Of a stretch of DNA of 64,000 nucleotides, positions 26,396 through 37,961 are shown piece by piece; the first letter of the stretch is position 1, and the number at the start of each line of letters is the position of its first letter. Source of the stretch: Endomychus coccineus (taxonomy: Eukaryota; Arthropoda; Insecta; Coleoptera; Endomychidae); assembly GCA_958510875.1 (NCBI GenBank), contig OY294070.1:46851576-46915575 (forward strand), given 5' to 3'. The notes beneath the pieces are model-generated. The model ran no database searches. It was not told the DNA's origin and saw only the letters and a list, made by a program, of their open reading frames with translations. Made by a program: the position numbers and the translations under genes.

Positions 26396-27180
26396 TTCTT
26401 TGCCTGCTTGTAGAGTCGTTCCTTTACCTCCTTTTCCTCTTGTCTTCCTTGTCTTTTGTTCTCTCTTGTTTTCTCTCTCTTCATTCTCATACACTTATTT
26501 CTTGCTGCCGCAATTTGATCGTTTCACCAGTACACCGGTATTTTATTGTAGTTTATTGTTTTTAGAGTTTCTATACATGTGTTTTCCAAGATTTCCGCCA
26601 TCTTTTTCGGAGGTATATCAGTGTTGATGCTAGCTATATGCTTCTTGAAGGCTTTTAATACATGTTTCTCATTGATGCTTCTGATGTTCCACATACTTCT
26701 TACTGTTTCAACATTTTTTCTATATGTATCTGCGAGCTCATAGCAAATATAATGATGTAGGCTCATGCTTTCATCGTCGAGGACTTTCCAGTTTTTTATT
26801 TTTTGTATAGTTTTCACGTGGGTGATGGTTAGGTCCAAGATTGACTTAGAACCTCGTCTAGTGAACGTAGGCTTATCCCCCTGGTTTGCTACCATCCAGC
26901 CATTCTGGCTCAGCCAATCAGATACTATATCCCCCCTTTCATTTTCTTGGCTGTCATTCCAGACGTAGGACCTGGCGTTAAAGTCTCCAGCTATAATCAG
27001 AGTTTTGGTCTGTCTCAATGTACTTCTCCTTATGTCATTTAATGTCTGTATTTATTGATTGGTGGTGACGTTTGAGGATATGTAACAGCTATATATGACA
27101 TAGTTTTCTAACTCTATCCAAACTGCCTCTTCATAGCTCCCTTGGTTGTAGATTTTTAGCTTGCTATTTGAACATCTTTT
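26396..27180 (-). pseudogene. Element G: ORF2 endonuclease fragment
   Basis: A 164-codon frame (27018-26524) with LIIAGDFNARSYVW, DWLSQNGWMVANQG and SILDLTITHV, the core endonuclease blocks, then PVYW followed by a stop, after which the same frame stays open to about 26396 with many Lys/Arg. The N-terminal part is cut at about 27180. It is one copy of the same R1-clade family with both ends lost. Confidence 0.7.
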
Positions 27181-27520
27181 AAAAACTTAATGTTTTGTTT
27201 TGATTGATCATCATTTTTCATATTAAAATTTAATTATTGAAGTATTATAACACCGTATTTGCAAATAAGTTACTTTTGCGCTTTTGAATAATTTTCGTGC
27301 ATTGTCGGCTTTAGATGCATTTTCACCGGATACCATTGCTTCTAACGACTTAGACAAGGTATACCTTTCTTAAGCATAAAAGATGGGAAAACAAATTTTT
27401 CTAGTTGATATTGACATACACTGTGAGGCAAGAAAGTTAGGACCGATTCAAAGGAGATGGAACCCTGTATGTGGCGCCTCCTATCAATAATCAAAATACT
27501 AAGATCATATTTGAATTCAG
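27181..27520. other. AT-rich segment of unknown origin between G and H
   Basis: About 340 bp that interrupts the ORF2 sequence on both sides. No frame, inverted repeat or LTR was recognised. The last ~110 bp (GGACCGATTCAAAGGAGATG and following) is less AT-rich. Confidence 0.4.
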
Positions 27521-29440
27521 CGTGATAAAAAACCTCTGTATACCAAATTTCGTTTCTTCTGTAGCCGCTTCTAGTTGGTTTTTCTCCATCCACGCTTTTA
27601 TGGTGTATAACCCCATACCTGCCTTGTTCATGAGTTCTTCTGGTCCCTTTGCCTCTGTTATCATAGCTAGATCGTCCGAAAATTCCATTAAACTAACTCC
27701 TTCGGGCATTTCACATCTCAGTACATCATCATATAGCAGGTTCCACAAGGTCGGTCCTACCACTGAGCCTTGTGATACTCCCCCTCCTTCTTCCTCTGCA
27801 TATTCCCTCTCTAGACTGAAATGTTTGCCATCCAGGTATGATTCTATTATTCTCTGTAGATATTCTGAGATTCCTCTTTCCTTTATTTTTAATAATATTA
27901 TTCTCCATGATGCTGTTTCAAATGCATTTTTGACATCTATGAATATTATTGCTTTCCAGGTGTTCTTATTACGTTCTGCGTTTTTTAATAATTTCATCAC
28001 GTGGCCAATTGCATGTGTCGTCGATTGATTTTTATGGGTAAACCAAATTGATTTGGGTTTAACCCCCCGTTACCTCTATCTCCTCATTTAGTCTACTTAG
28101 TATCAATCTTTCAAAGCTTTTTCCGATAACGTTCAAGAGACATATCGGCCTATATTTCGTGAGTTCGTTTGGATTCTTTTCAGGTCTACGAATCAGCACC
28201 AGCTTGGCTCTTTTCCATTCCTTCGGGAAGGTAATTGCTTCAAGGCATTTGTTGAATATCTTCTCGAAATATTCTACATTGGCTCTTATCATCACTTGGA
28301 TTGCTTCTGGAGGTATATCATCTGGCACGGCGCCTTTTTCCTTCTTATTTTATTCGCCGCTTCCTCTATTTCTTCTTATTTGAATCTAGGGGGTTCAGTT
28401 GTTATTTGTGTCCTTGTTCTTCCTCTCTGTTGTCCCTCTTTCTCTATGAACAATTCCTCGAAAATTTCACATTTTCCTTTGAGTGTTAGTTCTATCCTTG
28501 AGTTGGGTATCTTTAATTGCTCTTTTATTATTCTATATGCGTCCCCAAATATGTCCTGCTCAGGGCCTCGCATAGTTCTTTCCACTTCTCTCTTTTCGCC
28601 TTGTTTATTTCTTTTCTAAATTCTCTCTTCGTTTCTTTGTATTCCTCTTTCACTATTTCTTTTCTTGCACTATACTCTGGTGTTCTCTGAAATATTCCAC
28701 TTTTTTTTCGTTATCATTATTAGACTTTGTATGACTTCGCCACACCAGTAAAGTAGTTAATAGTCTTCCCCCACTTTGATTCTGTGTATTGTTCTTCTAT
28801 ACGCTTCGGATATCAATTCCATGCATTCTTCGACATTGCTCCTATCATCAATACCCTGTGTCAGTTCCGTGAAGTATAATCCTAATTTCTCTTCTACAAT
28901 CCAATATCTTCATTCTTTTATGTCTCTCCCGCTCTTCCTTGAATCTTGTTATTACATATCTATGTTGAGTGAGACTTTCTTCTTCCAGGACTTGCCATTT
29001 TATTGCTTTTCTGGTCATATCATCATTGGTCATGGTTACATCTATATACGAGGATCCATTTTCTCTGCTAAAGGTTGGTATTTTCCGGTCATCCAGTATA
29101 CTGAGATTGTTAGCGTGTGAATACTCTTCTAGAATCCTGCCTTTTCTGTCCAGGGTATTCCCCCACAGTAGGGGTTTCTTGCATTGAAATCTCTCATCAC
29201 TGTGTTCTCTTTTTTTGTAATTTTTATTCCTTTTATCACCTCACTGATTTCTTCCAGAGTATTTTCAAATGTTTCTATTGGAGAGTCTGGACTAGAATAT
29301 ATTTCTGGGTTCTGTTTCATTTTAATGTCTGGTTCACTTACAATTATTAAATCACATTTATTCGTGGCCGCTGTCGCTTCAGCAATATTGTATATCGGGA
29401 AGCTCCTCCCTACATCCATTTGCAGTATTACTAGACCCAT
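27520..29440 (-). pseudogene. ORF2 of H: endonuclease and RT, no 3' end
   Basis: The endonuclease starts at 29440 (MGLVILQMDVGRS, CDLIIVSEPD near 29335), with DFNARNPY near 29180 and further pieces to 28848. The RT has KRAKLVLIRRPEKNPNELTK and YRPICLLNVIGKSFERLI (28328-28059), AIIFIDVKNAFETASW, GGGVSQGSVVGPTLWN and EFSDDLAMI (28000-27500). The catalytic box YADD is FSDD here; both Asp are kept. Frames change between endonuclease, linker and RT, and the RT is cut after TKFGIQRF at about 27530. Confidence 0.75.
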
Positions 29441-31280
29441 CTTCTCATGTTAGTACTTTCTCTTCTCTCCTTTAATGCTCTCCTAAATGCATTACATTTG
29501 CCACTACCTGCCTTATGACCATTCTTTTTGCATAGTGGGCAGACCATCTCTATTGCCCTACAACTCTCTTCATGGAGGCCCATTGTTCCATATTTGTGGC
29601 AGCATTCAGACCTGTCTTCTCCTTGACATTTGGACGCATTGTGTCCGTATTACCAGCATCTATAATACCTGATTAACTCTATTTGTTCCCTTATTTTGAA
29701 ATTGGATAAGCCAACTCTAACTTGTCCTAGTTCCACTGATCTATTCGCTTCTTCCTCTGCCATCGTTACCTTGGCCGCCTGGTATCCTTCTTGGAGGGTC
29801 CTCATGCTTTGTATCTGGATAGACTCTTTCATCACTTTATCACTAGCCCTGTTCCTATCAGTGCTGCTCTCAATTCCTCCGTACTGGTTATCTCATCTAC
29901 GTCTTTGATAAATAACGTATTCTCTCTTTTTTAGGTTCCTTACTATCTGTCCTTCTCCTGATTCCTATATGGTTTATTTCATGAGTCTGCTCGTTCCCTC
30001 CTTTGCTTTTATCAGTAGGTTCCCTTCAGCTGTCCTGCGTACTGTGTTAACAGCCTTGCGTGCATTTGAGTCTGTTATTCCATTTCTTATCCTCCTGAAT
30101 GTCTCTGCGTATGTTCGTTCTCCTACTTCTACAATTATAGCTTCTCCTCGAGTTTTTGAGAGTTTTGGGTATTCTTCCTCAGTATCCTCCGATCTGGCCT
30201 ATATTATATACTTATTATTTGACGCATGAAATATTGCCTCCACCGTTTTCCTAAGATATTGTACTTGTATTCCCTGCGGTGTCCCTATACCATATGTTGC
30301 GTTGTACTCTCTCGCCCGATTTTTTAGTTCTCGCAACAGGTCAAACAGTCCTTTCTCAACCTCTACTACGTTATTTTCAAGGAGATAAGCTTTGATCTTT
30401 TTTCCTTTCTCAATTCTTGTTCCTTGATTCCTATATACCATTATCTGTTCTAATTCTACCATCTTTCCTCCTTGGCAAGGTTTGGGGTCTACCTCTAGAG
30501 TTCGGGGTACCTCTTTATCATCCACCTTTCCTCTTTGTTTCTTTTACTCTCTTCCTTTTGAACGGAGAGAACTAGGTTTTCCAATCCTGTCGTCAGTATA
30601 TCAGTTTTTTCTATATTGGTCGCCTTCTATCTAGATGCTGTCCAATGTTCATCTACCACTTTGGAGAAATCTTCAAAGTTATCTATCTGGTTTTTACCTA
30701 TGTCGAACTATTCTTGCCTCGAGTTACATTTTTGGCAGGTCCTGTCCTGGTCTGCCTGGTCTCTATTTCTGATTTTTTGTTCTAATTCCTCGATTCTCTC
30801 TTGATGTTGTTGCTTATCTCCTTTATATTTTCGTTCTTACTCATATTGATAGAGTGTTTCTTGTTTGTAATCCGTTATCGCTTTGAAAGTTTGTATTCTC
30901 AGCTCTCCTACCATCATCTTTATTTGTTTGTGAACGTTAGAAATTTCTTTTGAGAATTTGAGTAAGTCGTCTACCTCGCCTTTGATTTTGTTTAAAGCCT
31001 TGCTTATTACTATATCTGCTTCTCTCATCAAGGAGGGGCTCTCTGCCGCTTCCCTTTTTTTTGTGTTCCTTGGTGTATCCTCCTTTACATCTCCTATGTT
31101 CATTCCTTCTTCATCCTCCGATATCCCGTGACATTTCTGGAATATTTGTTGTGGTGGTGTCCTTGTGACTTTCCTAGATCTTGCGAAGGTGACCATTGTT
31201 TCCTCCCCTTCCATCCATTCTCTCTCTATATGTGCTTTTTGGTTTTTATTGACATTTTCATTCACGTTGTTCCCCACGAA
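29441..31280 (-). pseudogene. ORF1 (gag-like) of H, fragmented
   Basis: The N-terminal frame (within 31370-30837) has KVTRTPPQQ, echoing the RTPP motif of B2 and C, then a predicted coiled coil (ISKALNKIKGEVDDLLKF, about 31020-30950). A frame at 30525-30199 has VQYLRKTVEAIFHAS, the end of the middle domain. ORF 29835-29650 and following readings give zinc-knuckle-like Cys/His near 29650-29500. Multiple stops. The start is not resolved. Confidence 0.6.
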
Positions 31281-31640
31281 TAAGGTCGTTACTCCTGTCA
31301 GCCCCCTTACCAGGGGGAAGGCTGACATGTCCCAATGAGTGTTCCTGGTCCCCGTGGTAAGGTAGACCAAATACTGAGATTACCCCCAGTCATCCATCTC
31401 TTAAGCGTCTACCAGACGTTGGTATTAGGGGATTCATTATAGAGGTTTACTCCTCGCAGGCCGACCGGTCAAGGTGAGCCTCCCGTTTCTGGATTTCACA
31501 GAACGTTCCACGGTCACGCCTCACCGTGGTTGTTGAACTGTGGTCCAGCGTTACGGTGTTGGGGAACGATTGGCGATTGAAAACTGCCAGCTCGGGCATC
31601 CTGGTTATGCCAGTTCCCGTGCCGTGTCTGTGGGACACAG
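31281..31640 (-). other. 5' leader of H
   Basis: Contains GTCAGCC (31297-31303) facing GGCTGAC (31320-31326), a perfect 7-bp stem at the same place as the A hairpin but with different bases, plus the conserved block around 31447-31638. The outer end is GGCTGTGTCCCACAGACACG on the minus strand, without the ribozyme P1. Confidence 0.55.
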
Positions 31641-31654
31641 CCCTTGGGGGATAA

Positions 31655-31713
31655 CCAACCTAACTCAACCAACCTAACCTAACCAACCTAATCTAACCAA
31701 CCTAACCTAACCA
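31655..31713. repeat. Telomere-like array
   Basis: About 60 bp of CCTAA/CCAA units (AACCTAACCAACC) between the 5' end of H and a run of T that is the poly-A end of D. Confidence 0.8.
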
Positions 31714-33010
31714 ACCTTTTTTTTCTTGAGTTCTCATAGGAGGGGGAAACCTTCAAAAGGGACACCGAGGGGTCGATGATTCAGTTCCTCGGCGTCTGTG
31801 GGATTCTTACCTCTCTAAAAACCCCCCTATTTCTTAGGACAATCCGGAACCGTTTTGCACATTACATCAGATTGTCCAAGTGATTTTTCTGTGTCGGTTC
31901 TTCCTCGTCTGCTTCTTTTGCCTTGATCACTTTCTCCATGTATTCTGCCACTCTGTACCACTTTTCATGGCTCTCCAGCATCGTCTCCACCAAATTGTCG
32001 GCTGTTAACTGGACTTCTAAATTGATCATTAGGATCTGTCTTGGTCGTTTCCATCTGACGCAATGGAACAGTGTGTGTTGCGCATCGTCCTCCTGTTCGC
32101 AATACATGCGCGTAGCTGACTCTCTTTTGTTTATACGAAATAGATATTTCATAAAGCTACCGTGATCGGTTAGGCACTGCGTCATGCAGTATCCCATTGG
32201 AACTCTTTTACCGGTCACCCATCGTCTGACGTCCTTGTGATCAGCCTCCTCGTCCACGAAGCGTTTTCTGTCTGCATCCATTCCCGTTGCCACTCTTCCA
32301 GCGTTTGCAACCTTTCGCGAGCTCTATCTTCTCCGGTCGCCTGCCCCATTCGAAAAAGCCTTCTTCTCTCGTCCGCCTGAAGGTGTAGTGCCATCACCGC
32401 CGCTATCGCTGTCACTGCTTCGTGTGACACCGTTCTATATGCCGCACAGACTCTTAATAGTTATATTCTCTGTGCGGACTTGATCTGTTTCTTGTACTTT
32501 TGCATTCTCAATGCTTCGAACCATATGAGAGAGCTGTACAGCATTGGTGATTGCCCCACTGAGCATAAGACCCTTCTCTTGGGCTCCCTTGGTCCTCCGA
32601 TGTTTGGAAGAATTCTACACAGGGCATTCGCGGTCTTTTTCGCCATTTCTACCATCTTGGCGACGTGTTTGCTGAACATGAGTCCTTGGTCTATCGTGAC
32701 GCCGAGGTATTCCACTGTTGGACTTGGGGTTACTCGTCTTCCCATCATCTCGAAGAAAACTTCACTTCTTCTGTGTCGATTTAGAAGTACAGCACATGTA
32801 TTTTTTAAGGCTATTGCTAATCCGTTTGCATGTATCCATAGCGCTATCGTGTGGAGACTCTCGTTACCCTTGCGCATCAGACTTTCGAATGTTTCATCTG
32901 TTACGATGACCGCCAAGTCGTCGGCGTAGCAAATCAGCGTGGTTTCTTCCGGTGTCTTCGTCTTCATGATGTCGTCGTAGAATATGTTCCACAGGGTTGG
33001 TTCTAGGACC
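31714..33010 (-). mobile_element. Non-LTR element D, 5'-truncated copy inside the telomere-like repeat
   Basis: About 1.3 kb with a poly-A end at 31714 and an abrupt 5' end inside the RT at about 33010. CCTAA/CCAA repeats border both sides. This is what incomplete reverse transcription at a telomeric target would leave. Confidence 0.8.
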
Positions 33011-33036
33011 GAACCTAACCAACCTAACCTAACCAA
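31862..33036 (-). pseudogene. ORF2 3' half of D (RT palm to zinc finger)
   Basis: Frame 33036-32461 (191 aa, its first codons read through the repeat) has GSVLEPTLWNIFYDD, ICYADDLAVI, VEYLGVTIDQGLMFSKHV and ILPNIGGPREPKRRVLCSVG. Frames 32430-32215 and 32293-31862 carry the tail with GYCMTQCLTDHGSFMKYL and the zinc finger MYCEQEDDAQHTLFHC. The first Cys pair (RMYCEQ) has lost one Cys compared with the CCHC of E and F. Two frame changes. Confidence 0.75.
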
Positions 33037-33135
33037 CCTAACCTAACCAACCTAATCTAACCAACCTAACCTAACCAACCTAACTTAACCAACCTAACCT
33101 AACCAACCTTATACGACCTAACCAACCTAACCTTA
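33011..33135. repeat. Telomere-like array
   Basis: About 120 bp, the most regular of the arrays: CCTAACCAA and CCTAACCTAACCAA units with few variants (CTTATACGACC near 33108). It lies between the truncated 5' end of D and the 3' end of E. Confidence 0.85.
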
Positions 33136-33345
33136 ATGGACATCTGGCACTTGGATCTATCGTGCCAGATAGTGCAGGACTCTCACCGCCGAGTGTGCAA
33201 TGGCTTTTGGCCTCTCGTGCAGTGCAGTGATCTACCTGCTAAAACCCCTCTTTTTTCTTCCATAGCCCCCTTTGGAATTGTTTGTGGCATTGCTTCAGAG
33301 GGGGGTTTGTCTGCTGATTTCCTATTCTTTTGTATGAGACATGGA

Positions 33346-36332
33346 TTATTCCATCATTTCCATTCTTATTTCATCATTCATCTTAGTTTTCATTATTGTC
33401 CTCAGCATGTTCGTAACGGCTTTCCAGCATTTCTCGTTCTTGATCAGAAGGTTCGCAATATTTTCTAGATATATATCTTCATCGATTTCTATCCGTGCTA
33501 TTGTCCTATTGTCGTCCCATCTGATGCATTCGAAGATGGTGTGCTTTGGTGTGTCAGCCATATCACAGTACCAGCAATTGTCGTTTTGTCTCTTCCCTAT
33601 CTTTTTGAGGTATGATCCGAAAACTCCGTGTCCGGTGAAAGCTTGCGTGAGGTAATGATCCACTTCTCCCCATGGTCTCTCGCACCACAATACGATATCT
33701 TTTATAAAAACTTTGGTCCATCCGTCATATTTTGACCACTATATACTCCATTGTCTCATCGTATTAGCTAGGGCTTCTGTTTTGTAGGCTTGTCCGTTTT
33801 CGTGAATTATGCACCTTTCTTCCACTTTCAGTTTTACGGGTATTAATCCTGCTATGGCGATAATAGCTACACTAGGCACTGTTCTGTAAGCGGATGTAAC
33901 TCTAATTGCCACCTTCCTATTGACTCTCTTCATGAGCTGTTCATATTGTTTGTATTTCATCGCTTCCCTCCATATTGGTGCGCCGTAAAGCATGATTGAT
34001 GTGACTACCAAGGCTAAAATCTTCCGTTTTCTTGCACCCGGTTCTCCCATGTTTGGCATAATTCTTGCCAGTGTCATAAGGACTTTATTGGCTCTCTCGT
34101 ATGTTTTCTTAATGTGAGTAGTCATACGTACGTCCTTATCTATATAGACTCCCATGTATTTGGTTGATGCACTGTTAGAGATTGGTGTACCTTCTACCTT
34201 GATATTAATGTCATACAGTTCTCTTCTCCCTGCAAGTATTACTACTTCTGTTTTAATGGGCTCTAGTGTCAATCCCATTTCTTGGATTGCGGCGGCTATT
34301 CTTATCATGGCGTATTCAATCCGTATATGTAAATTCTCGATTGTCTTTGTCTCTACTACTATGGTCAGGTCATCAGCATATGCTATCAATGTTATTCCAG
34401 GTCCTAGGTCCAGGTGAAGTATCAGATCGTAGAAGACATTCCAGAGTACTGGTCCGAGTACTGACCCCTGAAGAACCCCACAGCTCGTTTGAATTTTCTG
34501 TCCATTCGAGGTTATAATGAATCTGTTTGATAGGTATGATTGTATTATATGTATCAAATATGGGCTTATGCTCTTCTCCTCTAGTGCCTCTATGACCTTA
34601 TTCCATGGTGCGGAGTTGAAGGCATTCTTTATGTCTATTGTTATCCTGACACAGAAACCTTGGTTCTTGGTAGCTTTCAACTTGATTTGATTCGTGATGT
34701 TTTTTACCTTGCTAAGAGCATCGATAGTAGATCTCCCCTTCATGAATCCGAATTGATTTGGGTGTAATCCTATGTTGTCTTCCAATTCTTTCTCTAAGCG
34801 GTTTTTTATCAGCATTTCCAATAGCTTGCCCATGGTATTGAGCAGACATATGGACCGATAGCTTGGTAAGTGATTGGGGTCTTTCTTGAGCTTCTCGATA
34901 AGAACCAATTTTGCGATTTTCTATGGTTCTGGGAATTTTCCTTGTTGTATACACAGATTCATTGTGTCTCTAATTGCGGCCTTGTTAATCTCAACAATAG
35001 TTTTAAGTACTCCAGGGGGTACTGAATCTGGACCGGGTGACTTATTGCTTTTGATCCCTTTGGCAGATGTTACAATTCCTTCTGTGGTAAAGAGTACTAT
35101 GTACTCTGTACTATTGCTAGATATGGCCATGCGGTCGTTGTATGAACAGGGAACAAAGTGTCCACTTGCTTCTGTATTTCTTCGTCGCTCAGAGCATTTA
35201 TTTTTCTCATGTGTAGTTTTTTGGTTACTATTTGGTAACCTTTCCCCCAGATGTCGTATTCTAGGTCATCACATAGTTCTTTCCATGCTTTTCGTTTGCT
35301 GTTTTCAATTTCCCGTTTGAGATTTCGTTTACTCGTTTCATAGCCGTCTAGTATATGTGATGTTTCAGTGTGATTTCCGCCTATTTTGTTTTTTCTTGTC
35401 AGAATTCTGCGGTTCTTTATACAGATCTTCCTAAGGGTTTCGATTTCACTTGTCCACCAGTACACTGGGTAATGTGTTGTTCTATTGCTTCTTCTCTTTT
35501 TTGTGAAATGTTTATCGCACGTGTTTCTTATTTGGGTGTCTAGTTCCACCGCGGCTTTCACAGCTGAAAATTGTTCACCTATTCTTAGAGTGCAGTCTCG
35601 GAATTTTGAAAGGGAGTCCTGAGTGATTTTCCATCCGGTCGCTGTGGTATATCCATGATTTGTGGTGATCTCCGTAGTCAGGTTGTACTTGATGGTCCTG
35701 TGACAGCTCATGTTTTCAGTCTCGGTGTCGACATGCCATCCCTTGATATGTCTGTTAATCCCTTGTGTTGCCATCGTGATGTCAATTATCGAGCTCCAAT
35801 TCGCATTACAGAAAGTAGGTATCTTACCTATGTTCATTGCGACCAGGTTATTAGAGTCGATCCATTCTTCGAGAATTGCTCCTCTTCTATTGGTGACATT
35901 GGACTCAAATATCAAGTATTTCGCATTCAAGTCTCCTCCAATTATGGTTTCTTTCTTGGTTAGCTTAATGTGGGCCTCGAGTCTACACAGAAACTCCTCA
36001 ACTCCACATTACTTCTATTGGGTGGAAATTAGCACGAGTATATACACAATTTTTCTAGTTCTAGACACACAAAACCTTTACCTCGGTGTTTTAAACGCGG
36101 GGACATTTCTGCTCACATCAATGAAACTAACACCGTCTATGTCACAGATCGTTAATTTATCGATCATTTTTATATTCGGTTCTTGACCGATGATGATGTA
36201 GATTTTGTCAGCAGTCATATCTTGCGTCATGAGGTCGTGTGCGCTTCTATGCCGATCCATATTTATTTGCACCAGTCCAAGCTTAATATCACTCTGTCTC
36301 TGTCTCAGTCTCGGCTTTGGATGTGATGCCAT
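33346..36332 (-). pseudogene. ORF2 of E: endonuclease, RT, zinc finger
   Basis: Endonuclease: MDRHRSAHDLM and IIIGQEPN (36332-36078), then frame 35930-35097 with LEEWIDSNNLVAMN and SSIIDITMA, and HYPVYWWTSEIE. RT: 35130-33739 with SNKSPGPDSVPPGVLK, YRSICLLNTMGKLLE, FGFMKGRSTIDAL, RITIDIKNAFNSAPW, CGVLQGSVLGPVLWN and IAYADDLTIVV. Tail: LTQAFTGHGVFGSYL and the CCHC finger CWYCDMADTPKHTIFEC (about 33555). The RT and tail share one frame, broken only by TAG codons at 34923-34921 and 33741-33739. The endonuclease frame is offset by frameshifts near 35110 and 36000. Few lesions overall, so E is younger than B1 or C. Confidence 0.82.
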
Positions 36333-37960
36333 TTTCGTTATCTTCTTTGTGGATTGTCGTTGTGTTCTGCCGTAGCTTCCTTAAATTGTTGACATCTAGT
36401 TGTCCATGCTTTGTGCGTTTCCTTGCATAAGGGGCAAACTCGGCGTTCACACAATCCCTCATGCTGTGACCTTCCTGCCCCCATTTATAACAACTCTTCG
36501 TTCTATCTGGCCCTGTACAGTTTGCCAACTCGTGGCCCCTTTGCCAACATCTGTGGCATCTTTTATGGTCTATCCTCTTCCTTATTCTACAGTAGGGTAG
36601 CCCTATTCTGACCCTCCCAATCTGTAATAGTTTTTTGGCTACTTTTTCCCCCATTTGTAGAGTTATGGCTTGATTTTCTCTCCCGAGGGACCTCAGGTTC
36701 CCTATCCTGGTCTGTTTTGACTCATCCAATCCTACCACTTTTTCTAAAGCTTCTGTTACTCCTTCCTTCGTAGCTATGAGGCCTATGTCCATGATGTGCA
36801 TAGTTACTGATTTTTCTACATTCTTCTTCACATGGATAACTACCTATTGTGTACTGTCCTTTATTATATCCCTTATCTTGTCGGTCTGTCCTAGGTCCCT
36901 TTTAATTCCAAGTATGAGGCTTCCATCCTTGGTTTTTCTCACCTTTTCAATTTCCACCTCTTGATTCTGATTCTGTATTGCTCCCTTGACACCCTTCAAC
37001 ATTTCCGAATATGTTTTCCCTTCTTGTTTTACAATAATAGCATCTGTTTTCTATATTCTGTTTGTTTTCGGTGTGTCAGGACTTTTTGCTTTTGGTTCTC
37101 CTAACGGTACATGTATATTCATCATGATCTTAGTTCCCCTGAATATACATTCTACCATCTTCCTCAGCCTCTCCGTATTAACGAATTCCGTTCTCGGAAT
37201 CGCTATTTCCTCCCTGCTATCCTCCGTCATTTTTTCTTTCAGTTCTTCGAGTATTTCGGAGCATTCCCTCTCGTTATTCCCGCTATTCTTCATTCATTCA
37301 TTCTATAGATCATGTATTTGAGAGTTTCCAGGTTGCTTTCTCCGGTGTTTATGGTAGTTGTAATTTCTACTTTCCTAAGTCTATGTTTTATCCTAGTGAG
37401 TTGAGGATATCTATCTTTGAGGATAACTGGCTTTGTATGCCATTTTTCATCATTTTGTCCTGGTCATTGACCCACACTCCTAGGTCTCCCTGTAGATGGT
37501 CCGCTAACGGGTTGCCTTGTTTTATTATGCTAGCTGTGAAGTTGTGTTCTTTCCATTCTTTGTCCTGTATTTTTATACAATCCTCGTACGTCTTGATTTC
37601 ATTTATTGAGTTCTCGAGGTCCTTCGTCTCGTTTTCTAGAGTCATATAAGCCTCTGTTTGAATCGCCATCTCCCTTGTTGACTTATCTCCTACCGTCCCT
37701 ATTTTCTTCAGTTCGGCTAAGTGTTTTCTGAATTTTTTCGCCCTTCCTATTTGTGTGTCAAGCCACTTCTGCTTCTTCTTCTCATTAAGCTGCAGCATGA
37801 GGTTTCTTAGGATGCCTCAAATCTCCCTTATCTCCATTTTGGTGTTGGAATGTTCTTCGGTTAGTTTGTTCAATTCCTCTATTCGTTTATCTAGACTGTT
37901 CAATACATTTCTGTAGTCCCCCTCTAGATCTTCATTCTTATTTCGGTCACTGGATCCTTG
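36289..37960 (-). pseudogene. ORF1 (gag-like) of E, 5' truncated by insertion
   Basis: From 37960: a coiled coil (RNVLNSLDKRIEELNKLTEE near 37900), EMAIQTEAY near 37660, then the middle domain with EEIAIPRTEF and LRKMVECIFRGTK (37210-37120). A YSEML motif lies near 37000, then KIRDIIKDSTQ near 36870. 36831-36289 ends in zinc knuckles (CHRCWQRGHELANC, CYKWGQEGHSMRDC; the second has lost one Cys to Trp). It normally coats element RNA. Several stops and frame changes; the N-terminus is lost at the insertion. Confidence 0.7.
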
Positions 37961-37961
37961 T

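Larger units (their letters stand above)
27520..31640 (-). mobile_element. Non-LTR element H (R1-clade), 3' truncated
   Basis: Minus strand: a 5' leader at 31281-31640 next to a telomere-like array, ORF1, and ORF2 up to just past the RT catalytic box. The 3' end is replaced at about 27520 by the AT-rich segment. The leader lacks the outermost ribozyme part seen in A, so H is also slightly 5' truncated. Confidence 0.7.
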
